DNA of 5,878 nt from Armatimonadota bacterium (lineage in GTDB: Bacteria; Armatimonadota; Armatimonadia; Armatimonadales; Armatimonadaceae): contig JACMIS010000330.1 of assembly GCA_014381035.1 (NCBI GenBank), positions 1-5,878 on the forward strand, read 5' to 3'. Within the stretch, counting starts at the first letter, position 1, and every line of letters begins with the position of its first letter. The notes below the pieces were generated by a model. That model was given only the letters and a program-made list of their open reading frames with translations, did not search any database and was not told the origin of the DNA. Below, piece after piece: positions 1 through 4,528 of this stretch. Made by a program: the position numbers and the translations under genes.

Positions 1-1
1 A

Positions 2-238
2 GAGCGATTCGAGCTTCGCCGGAGAATTTCCGCCGCGTGTGCCGAAGGCGAGATCCAGAAAGCATTTATCTTTTCGGAACGCACACAGAGTCGCGCCGGG
101 AAAGGAGGAACCGACACCGGATCGCAACACATCTACCGCTTGAGAAAGTCGGTCCCGGTGAATCCCGACAGCCTCTGGCGCGACGGGGACGATCTCACGG
201 CTGAACATCGGAGTTCGCTTCCTCGAGTTTCGGGGTGA
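2..238 (+). CDS. Possible 3' end of an unidentified gene, partial at the left edge
   Basis: This frame is open from the left edge to a TGA at 236-238, giving 78 codons. Its third codon positions are mostly G or C, as in the certain genes of the window, and the translation has a mixed, soluble-protein-like composition (for example QHIYRLRKSVPVNPDSLWRD near residues 46-65). I recognise no domain. It would overlap the 3' end of the convergent glycosidase-like gene by 44 bases. The frame starting at base 1 is also open to about 201, and the antisense strand is partly open too, so coding status is uncertain. Nothing else is evident in bases 1-194. Confidence 0.3.
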   Translation, partial: ERFELRRRISAACAEGEIQKAFIFSERTQSRAGKGGTDTGSQHIYRLRKSVPVNPDSLWRDGDDLTAEHRSSLPRVSG

Positions 239-1595
239 CGACCGGCTTTCCGCTGGCGGAACTCCCCGCTCCGCCGCGACGCCAGTTGCGCGGTGCGGAG
301 CGCGAGCCGAACAAACCGCGCCCGACCGAGTTCAGATATTTTTCCGACCGACCGTTGCGCGTCATTCCATCGTAGGAAAAGAAGTTGATGCCCGCCGCAC
401 CGACATTGCGATACGCCTTGCCCTTCGCCACAGCGGATGCGGAAGGTACCTGCCATGCCCCCACACCGGCGATGATCGGTTTTCCGGGGCAGGACTTCAC
501 CGCGTCGCGTATCTGGCTTGCCGCGACCTGTGTGGACTGGTTGTAACTCATCGGGCAGGCGGCGTCAATCAGATCGTTGTTCAGCCATTCGCGCCACGCC
601 TGACCCTTGTCGCCATACGCGACCCGGTAGTTCGGAAACACCGCCGCCGACACAATCGCGTCCGGCTTGGTCGCGTGCACCGCCGCGGAAATCGCAAGCA
701 CTGTCGCCGTAACATTTCCGCGTCGCCATTCTGCCCATTCTTTCGGATGCAGATAGTGCCAGGCGAGACGGCTACCACGGGCGACTTTTGCATCCGCGTA
801 GGCGATTTCGTCCCGGGTGAGTTGCGGCGCGAGCCATTCGCGGAACAGGCGCATATCGGCATCCCCGAACGAAAACCGATTCGCGGGCATCCGGACATAG
901 TCCATATGAACGCCGTCTACGGCATAGTTCGTCGCGACGTCGTTGAACACGTCGCGTAAGTAATCTCTCACCTCCGGGATTGCCGGATTCAGAAACGCGC
1001 CTTCGCAATCCTTACTGTCGGTCCGTTGAACACGGTTGTCTTTGGTGCGAACAAGCCATTCAGGGTGGGCATTGACCACATGACGGGACGACCACGGCGC
1101 ACGGGATCTGCCCCAAACAAAAAGTGTGTTCAGCCAGGCGTGAACCTCCAGCCCGGCTTTGTGTCCTTCCTCGACCGCAACGGCGAGGGGATCGAACTCG
1201 GCAGAGACCCCGGCAAGTTCCTCGGAACGGGGTTCGTATTGGGAGTTATAGAAGGCGTCGCCACGCCCGCGTACCTGGACGAATAGCGTATTAAATCCAT
1301 GTTTTTTCGCCAGAGCGACGGCGTTGCGAATCTTCGCCCGCGAATGCATCGAATCACGCACCACCCACATGGCGCGAATCTCGCCATCCGACGTGAACGC
1401 GGTCGGCGGCACGGCGGGAATCGCTTCTTCCGGCGAAACCGGATAAACATCCGGTGCGGCGGCTTCGGAACGGGGCGACTGAACGTCCCCGTTTGTCGGG
1501 ACAGGGGGGACATCGGGAATCTGCGCGAACACGGAGGACGCAAACAAAGCAGTTACGATGGTGGAGCAAAACACGGAGCGACGAATCACGGGCAT
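195..1595 (-). CDS. Secreted glycoside hydrolase-like protein, GHL10 (DUF187) family
   Basis: This 466-residue protein is predicted to be exported and to act on a glycan outside the cytoplasm; the substrate cannot be told from sequence. Residues 1-24 form a Sec signal peptide (RR start, hydrophobic core, likely cleavage SVFA|QIP), followed by a Pro/Ala-rich linker to about residue 68. The TIM-barrel-like GHL10 domain runs from about 70 to 425. It begins with EIRAMWV (72-78), continues with FNTLFVQVRGRGDAFY (101-116), AWLNT (153-157) and NAHPEW (175-180), and has the family hallmark VDGVHMDYVRMP (226-237), whose Asp residues lie where the family's acidic pocket is expected. PMSYNQ (348-353) and GINFFSYD (402-409) match later strands. 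The last 35 residues are basic and low in complexity. The ATG at 1595 has an AAAGG Shine-Dalgarno 6 bases upstream and a good promoter behind it. The family (Pfam PF02638, YngK-like) is often annotated as a lipoprotein, but here there is no lipobox cysteine. The family call is firm; enzymatic activity is inferred. Confidence 0.88.
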   Translation of the reverse strand: MPVIRRSVFCSTIVTALFASSVFAQIPDVPPVPTNGDVQSPRSEAAAPDVYPVSPEEAIPAVPPTAFTSDGEIRAMWVVRDSMHSRAKIRNAVALAKKHGFNTLFVQVRGRGDAFYNSQYEPRSEELAGVSAEFDPLAVAVEEGHKAGLEVHAWLNTLFVWGRSRAPWSSRHVVNAHPEWLVRTKDNRVQRTDSKDCEGAFLNPAIPEVRDYLRDVFNDVATNYAVDGVHMDYVRMPANRFSFGDADMRLFREWLAPQLTRDEIAYADAKVARGSRLAWHYLHPKEWAEWRRGNVTATVLAISAAVHATKPDAIVSAAVFPNYRVAYGDKGQAWREWLNNDLIDAACPMSYNQSTQVAASQIRDAVKSCPGKPIIAGVGAWQVPSASAVAKGKAYRNVGAAGINFFSYDGMTRNGRSEKYLNSVGRGLFGSRSAPRNWRRGGAGSSASGKPVVTPKLEEANSDVQP

Positions 1596-1639
1596 GAGGA
1601 GCCTTTCTTTCGGAGCGAACGAACCGGATAATGCTACGG

Positions 1640-1668
1640 ATTGTAACCGCGAACCGGCTTCCCGTCAA
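1640..1668 (-). promoter_or_regulatory. Sigma-70-type promoter for the glycosidase-like gene
   Basis: Read on the - strand, a -35 element TTGACG (1668-1663, 5 of 6 consensus bases) and a -10 element TACAAT (1645-1640, 5 of 6) are separated by exactly 17 bases. Transcription would begin near 1633, giving a leader of about 38 bases that contains the AAAGG ribosome binding site. The call rests on consensus match and position only. Confidence 0.65.
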
Positions 1669-1702
1669 GCAGCAAAACGGATCGATATGGGTATAAGCGA
1701 GT

Positions 1703-2275
1703 ATGCAGTTACAACAAAGCGAGAAAGAGACGGCGGATGTTTACCAGCCATCCGACCGCGAGACGGACACCGAAAACCATGTCCAACCGGAGCAAACGCG
1801 GACAGACCTGCGTGGTGATTTCACCACGAAGTCGCAAACTGTTTCGCTCGCTCGCTGGGTCGGTGAGGTCGCCTGTATCACCGGTTCGTTGTTTCTCGTG
1901 ACGCTGGTCTCACGTTTTCTTTTCAGCGTTTTGATAAACGTGCTCGGTGATTATGTATCGTTTCGAAACGGTGTACCGCCTTTGTTCGAGGCTCTGTCGT
2001 TCTTGCTTGCTGTGATAATCAGCGTCACCATAGGTGTCGGAGTGGGACTTTTTGCAAATCGTCGCACAATGGTGAAAAGCCTGATTGTGGCGAACGTGGT
2101 CAACAGCGTTGCGTGGCAAACAATGACATTCGTGCTCGCGCCAAAACTTTTTCAGGGCGGCTGGCAGTTCATTGCGTCGTTAGCGGTGTCCTCACTGTTC
2201 GGGCTACTGACAATTACTTTGACGGACATTGCCGTCGCACTTTATGTCGCCCGCAAATTTCGCAAGACTCCCTAA
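1703..2275 (+). CDS. Hypothetical integral membrane protein, four predicted helices
   Basis: I do not recognise this 190-residue protein. The first 50 or so residues are hydrophilic and rich in Glu, Gln, Asp and Thr, so they probably form a disordered soluble tail. Four hydrophobic segments follow at roughly 53-80, 93-118, 124-146 and 155-183, and the chain ends in a basic tail (RKFRKTP). The positive-inside rule suggests that both ends are cytoplasmic, with the RR between helices 2 and 3 also inside. No catalytic motif or signal peptide is visible. The ATG has only a weak AGCGAG upstream. A TATAAG lies six bases before the ATG (1692-1697), which could mean a leaderless or nearly leaderless transcript, but there is no good -35. 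The gene is divergent from the glycosidase gene and its stop overlaps that of the convergent Uma2 gene. Its base composition looks less GC-rich than its neighbours. Confidence 0.7.
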   Translation: MQLQQSEKETADVYQPSDRETDTENHVQPEQTRTDLRGDFTTKSQTVSLARWVGEVACITGSLFLVTLVSRFLFSVLINVLGDYVSFRNGVPPLFEALSFLLAVIISVTIGVGVGLFANRRTMVKSLIVANVVNSVAWQTMTFVLAPKLFQGGWQFIASLAVSSLFGLLTITLTDIAVALYVARKFRKTP

Positions 2276-3012
2276 TCCACACTCTTGGATGACGATGTTT
2301 GCGATGTCAGTAGCGCACGCAGGCGGTCCGTCTCCGCCTCAGCTTTTTCTGCACGTCCGCGTTCGGCGTTAGCACGCTCCAGTGCCTGATCCCGCTCTTC
2401 CGTTCGGAAGGCAAGAAGCGAATCCATCTCTTTATTCGACAGGAAAGGTGAACCGTCCGCGAAATATATTTCCATGTCCGCACGTTCCTGGGGTACGAAT
2501 CGCACGCCAAGTCGTGGACTGGTCCACTCGTACAGCACCGGAACCACCATCATTTTCGCGTCAACGAATGTGATCGCATCCAGTCCGCCGGAATCGGGGT
2601 CGTATATATAACATTCCTCGACGCCACTCGCCCCGTAATGTGCGACTTTTGTAAACATCTCGTGGATCGAATTGCTGTTAGAAACGATCTCGAAAACTAC
2701 CTGCGGGGCAATGCCGTCCTCCTCCCATTGTTTGTACGAGCGTCGCTCCCATCGCGGACGCCCGAATACGACCATCACATCCGGGGCTAAATTAAAATCG
2801 CGATTGTTCTGGAGGGGATACCACAACAGATCAGTGCAAACGAGAACGTTCGGATCGTCTTTATACCGTCGCTCCAAGTTGCCGAAGATCAGCGACATCC
2901 ACCGATGCTGGGTCATGTTATCCGCCATCGGTTTACCGTCGCTCTCCGGGTAAAAAATCTCGCCTTCGCCGACTTCGGTTTCCTTGCGCGGCGACTCCGC
3001 AATCATTGCCAT
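2272..3012 (-). CDS. Uma2 family protein (DUF820, PD-(D/E)XK nuclease-like)
   Basis: This 246-residue protein belongs to the Uma2/DUF820 family, which has a PD-(D/E)XK endonuclease fold but no established cellular role. Visible family landmarks are an N-terminal helix region (MTQHRWMSLIFGNLERR, about 33-49), LAPDVMVVF (75-83) with the first catalytic Asp at 78, VVFEIVSNSNS (105-115) with Glu108, Lys122 in the following helix, and the YGASGVEECYIYDPD stretch (126-140) matching the usual Y..GV.EYW.vDP. The usual EVLSPST is changed to EIVSNSN. From about 204 to 236 an Arg/Glu/Ala-rich segment (EERDQALERANAERGRAEKA) should form a coiled coil, a common tail in this family. It lies 23 bases downstream of the ferredoxin gene on the same strand, so the two are probably cotranscribed. 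The ATG at 3012 lacks a strong Shine-Dalgarno sequence; a second ATG two codons later is possible. Such genes often occur in many copies in environmental bacteria. Confidence 0.87.
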   Translation of the reverse strand: MAMIAESPRKETEVGEGEIFYPESDGKPMADNMTQHRWMSLIFGNLERRYKDDPNVLVCTDLLWYPLQNNRDFNLAPDVMVVFGRPRWERRSYKQWEEDGIAPQVVFEIVSNSNSIHEMFTKVAHYGASGVEECYIYDPDSGGLDAITFVDAKMMVVPVLYEWTSPRLGVRFVPQERADMEIYFADGSPFLSNKEMDSLLAFRTEERDQALERANAERGRAEKAEAETDRLRALLTSQTSSSKSVD

Positions 3013-3035
3013 AAGATAATCTCGCTTTCATCGCT

Positions 3036-3452
3036 TCAGTGCGGCGTTTCCTTTACCGCGTTGCGGTTCCAGTTGGGAATCTCGACCACTACCGGTTTAG
3101 TGCCGTTGGGGACGCACTGACAACCGAGGCGCGATTTGATGGTGATGCCGGGTGCCTCCTCTAACTGGTCCAACTCTTCATCGTTCGCCTCGTTACAGGT
3201 TTCCAACCCCTCACGTACAATAACGTGGCACGTCGAGCAAGCGAGAACGCCGCCGCAGGTATGTTCGAGGGGAATATCATGACCCTCGCAAATATCGAGA
3301 ATCGAGCCGATCAATCCGGAACGCTCGTAGGGTAGATCTTTGGGGTCAATGGTGAATATGTGGGGGTCGCCTTCGTGAATAATAGTTATCTGGTACGGGA
3401 GTTTCGGTTTCTCGTATTCTTGTGCGGTAATATAAGGGTTTGTGCCTGCCAT
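3036..3452 (-). CDS. [2Fe-2S] ferredoxin, adrenodoxin/ISC-like
   Basis: This 138-residue protein is a predicted cytoplasmic one-electron carrier with a plant/adrenodoxin-type [2Fe-2S] cluster. The beta-grasp domain starts near residue 20 (QITIIHEGDPHIFTI). The cluster ligands are Cys66, Cys72 and Cys75 in CGGVLACSTC, and Cys111 in SRLGCQC, matching C-x5-C-x2-C...C of the ISC/adrenodoxin type, including the SRLxCQ signature. The acidic stretch NEANDEELDQLEEAPG (88-102) fits the usual partner-docking and loop region. The N-terminus carries about 18 extra residues (MAGTNPYITAQEYEKPKL) compared with minimal members. I place the start at the ATG at 3452; the frame stays open to a TTG at 3491, giving 151 residues. 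No other isc or hsc genes are present here, so its redox partner is unknown. It is divergent from rpmH and lies upstream of the Uma2 gene. Confidence 0.9.
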   Translation of the reverse strand: MAGTNPYITAQEYEKPKLPYQITIIHEGDPHIFTIDPKDLPYERSGLIGSILDICEGHDIPLEHTCGGVLACSTCHVIVREGLETCNEANDEELDQLEEAPGITIKSRLGCQCVPNGTKPVVVEIPNWNRNAVKETPH

Positions 3453-3481
3453 AATGGTTGTACTGTACCCGCCGAACCGAT

Positions 3482-3487
3482 CTCCTT
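3482..3487 (-). promoter_or_regulatory. Shine-Dalgarno-like AAGGAG upstream of the ferredoxin gene, misplaced
   Basis: On the - strand an AAGGAG reads from 3487 to 3482, but no ATG, GTG or TTG follows at normal spacing. The nearest good start, the ATG at 3452, is 29 bases further on, and the TTG at 3491 lies before the motif. It may be chance, part of a leader, or a sign that the real start is unusual. Confidence 0.3.
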
Positions 3488-3494
3488 GCAACCG

Positions 3495-3523
3495 TTGCGA
3501 CCGGCGAAAGCGCGTGATATAGT
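3495..3523 (+). promoter_or_regulatory. Sigma-70-type promoter for rpmH, with extended -10
   Basis: The -35 element TTGCGA (3495-3500, 4 of 6 consensus bases) and the -10 element TATAGT (3518-3523, 5 of 6) are 17 bases apart, and a TG at 3515-3516 makes an extended -10. Transcription would start near 3530, leaving a leader of about 27 bases. That leader contains GAGGAG at 3538-3543, 13 bases before the rpmH ATG, a rather long spacing. This promoter probably drives rpmH, rnpA and yidD. Confidence 0.72.
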
Positions 3524-3556
3524 GACCCGGATATTTTGAGGAGTTTTGACTGATTT

Positions 3557-3706
3557 ATGAAACGTACTTGGCAACCTAAAAACCGCCGCCGCCTGCGCGT
3601 GCATGGCTTCCGACAACGGATGCAAACCCTGGACGGACAGAACGTCCTGCGCCGCCGCCGCAACCGCGGTCGGCACATACTTACCGTCGTCGCTTACAAG
3701 CATTAG
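3557..3706 (+). CDS. rpmH: 50S ribosomal protein L34
   Basis: This small, very basic 49-residue protein is a structural component of the large ribosomal subunit that binds 23S rRNA. Its N-terminus [19 protein letters not shown] is the L34 signature (family consensus MKRTFQPSNRKRKRTHGFR), followed by RM at 21-22 and the Arg-rich [10 protein letters not shown] (30-39). The family normally ends at LTV near residue 44; here five extra residues (VAYKH) follow. The gene comes directly before rnpA, as in most bacteria, and has its own promoter and a GAGGAG ribosome binding site. The stop codon lies three bases before a long inverted repeat that fills the gap to rnpA. Confidence 0.97.
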   Translation: MKRTWQPKNRRRLRVHGFRQRMQTLDGQNVLRRRRNRGRHILTVVAYKH

Positions 3707-3709
3707 TTC

Positions 3710-3801
3710 GTGATTAGTGGTCAGTGACCAGTGGCTAGAAAGTTCGGGAGTCGAGCGGCTACCGCGGATCTTTCCGACACTGACCACCGACCACTAATCA
3801 C
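3710..3801. repeat. Long imperfect inverted repeat built of heptamers, between rpmH and rnpA
   Basis: The left arm (3710-3733) and right arm (3778-3801) are inverted copies that match at 21 of 24 positions, including an unbroken outer 13 bp. Between them a short inner helix GAAAG/CTTTC (3738-3742 with 3770-3774) and a GCGG-CTA-CCGC hairpin (3755-3765) may also form. Each arm is made of degenerate 7-base units. On the + strand these are GTGATTA, GTGGTCA, GTGACCA and GTGGCTA from 3710; on the - strand from 3801 they are GTGATTA, GTGGTCG, GTGGTCA and GTGTCGG. In RNA the stem would start just after the rpmH stop and end two bases before the rnpA ATG. No U-tract follows, so it is not a standard terminator. 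It may act as a processing site, an mRNA stabiliser or a translation block; the function is inferred. Confidence 0.85.
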
Positions 3802-3803
3802 TC

Positions 3804-4232
3804 ATGCTACCGAAACCGAATCGCCTTGCCCGACGACGTGACTTTGCCGCCGTATATGGACGCAGAAAATCGTGGGCAAACCCGCTTCTGGTGCTTCATA
3901 TACGATGGCACCCAAAAGAAAGCGCGGACGCGGAAACGCGGCGGTTCGGTTTTTCCGTATCAAAAAAAGTAGGCAAGGCGCATGACCGTAACGGTGTCAA
4001 GCGGCGGCTACGCGAAATCTGCCGACTCGTGGGAAACGCGAGCGACAGGGAAGCATGGCGGCAAGGCTTTGACGCCGTTTTTGTTGCGCGGAGCGAATCC
4101 GTGCGGTCTACATATACGGAACTCGAAAACGCGGTTCGCGAACTCGGGCGGCGCGCGGGGGTACTTCGTGCAACCGAAACGGGGCGTCCTGTGTCAGATA
4201 TAAGCGAGAAGGATACGGAGACCGAAACGTGA
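3804..4232 (+). CDS. rnpA: Ribonuclease P protein component
   Basis: RnpA is the protein subunit of RNase P. It binds the catalytic RNA and the 5' leader of precursor tRNAs, and acts in the cytoplasm. The 142-residue protein begins with the typical [18 protein letters not shown], has the central strand [14 protein letters not shown] (46-59), and the conserved basic helix [10 protein letters not shown] (62-71). The third residue of the usual RNR motif is Gly64 instead of Arg, coded by GGT at 3993-3995. The domain ends near residue 118, and the remaining 24 or so residues are a polar, Glu/Thr-rich tail. The ATG at 3804 is the only possible start, because an in-frame TAA lies at 3795-3797. There is no Shine-Dalgarno sequence, as the right arm of the inverted repeat occupies its place. 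The stop overlaps the yidD start (GTGA). Confidence 0.95.
   Translation: MLPKPNRLARRRDFAAVYGRRKSWANPLLVLHIRWHPKESADAETRRFGFSVSKKVGKAHDRNGVKRRLREICRLVGNASDREAWRQGFDAVFVARSESVRSTYTELENAVRELGRRAGVLRATETGRPVSDISEKDTETET
4217..4220 (+). promoter_or_regulatory. Ribosome binding site fixing the GTG start of yidD
   Basis: A GGAG lies eight bases before the GTG at 4229, inside the end of rnpA. It supports GTG as the yidD start and, with the GTGA overlap, translational coupling of the two genes. Confidence 0.6.
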
Positions 4233-4528
4233 ACCGAATTGGAGAGTGGGGTGGCCGTTTTTTAGTGGGGTGCATACGCATCTACCAGAAGACCGCCCCG
4301 TTCCGCCCTCCGGTATGTCGATTCACACCGACCTGCTCCGAGTACGCCGCCCAGGCTATCGTGCGTCACGGGGCACTACGCGGGCTCTGGCTCGGTATCT
4401 GTCGCGTCGGACGGTGTCATCCGTTCCATCCCGGTGGTTTCGATCCCGTCCCGGAACCCCCAACACCTGCTATAATGGAAAGTTCGTCTGGAGATGCTTT
4501 TGAACCCGCAAACCACGTTGCCCACTGA
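4229..4528 (+). CDS. yidD: Membrane protein insertion efficiency factor YidD
   Basis: YidD is a small membrane-associated protein that in E. coli aids YidC-dependent insertion of inner-membrane proteins. The 99-residue product has an N-terminal amphipathic or hydrophobic segment ([10 protein letters not shown], 11-20) and the family core [15 protein letters not shown] (30-44), then [29 protein letters not shown] (47-75). Cys30, Cys36, Cys58 and Cys63 fall at the conserved positions. The usual length is about 70-85 residues; the extra 20 or so C-terminal residues are polar. Their coding DNA also holds a promoter and the start of yidC, which may be why this tail exists. Translation starts at GTG, overlapping the rnpA stop, and the 3' end overlaps yidC by 35 bases. 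The position between rnpA and yidC is the classical one. Confidence 0.95.
   Translation: MNRIGEWGGRFLVGCIRIYQKTAPFRPPVCRFTPTCSEYAAQAIVRHGALRGLWLGICRVGRCHPFHPGGFDPVPEPPTPAIMESSSGDAFEPANHVAH
4468..4476 (+). promoter_or_regulatory. Extended -10 promoter inside yidD, probably driving yidC
   Basis: The sequence TGCTATAAT is a perfect extended -10 element (TGnTATAAT). No convincing -35 is found 17-18 bases upstream, which extended -10 promoters can tolerate. Transcription would start near 4483, about 11 bases before the yidC ATG and just before a GGAG at 4490-4493. A perfect match in moderately GC-rich coding DNA is unlikely to be chance but could still be. Confidence 0.55.

Noticed and set aside
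148..169. Possible terminator of the glycosidase-like gene (GTCGG/CCGAC on the - strand, then TTTCTC)
   Set aside because: The stem is only 5 bp with a 12-base loop and the T run is interrupted, so it is too weak to call.
1130..1543. A 137-codon open frame on the same strand as the glycosidase-like gene in another frame
   Set aside because: The translation is Arg/Pro/Ser-rich and low in complexity, and the overlapping GHL10 frame has clear family motifs and a signal peptide.
1604..1632. Possible + strand promoter with GATAAT at 1627-1632 for the membrane protein gene
   Set aside because: The sequence at the -35 position (TTTCTT) is poor, and the leader would be about 65 bases with no clear binding site. 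The opposite-strand promoter at 1640-1668 is much stronger.
2918..2930. TTATCC resembling a DnaA box core
   Set aside because: It is a single partial match inside the Uma2 coding region, with no cluster or AT-rich unwinding region nearby.
3386..3787. Open frames on the - strand spanning rpmH and the inverted repeat
   Set aside because: They run through the certain rpmH gene and the repeat, have no recognisable domain, and conflict with the ferredoxin 5' region.
3710..3801. The inverted repeat as the ends of an insertion sequence or MITE
   Set aside because: There is no flanking target-site duplication, the arms are built of internal heptamers, and the whole is only 92 bases, which fits a repeat-generated hairpin better.
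3710..3801. The inverted repeat as a CRISPR fragment or an intrinsic terminator
   Set aside because: There are no regularly spaced identical repeats with unique spacers, and no T run follows the stem.
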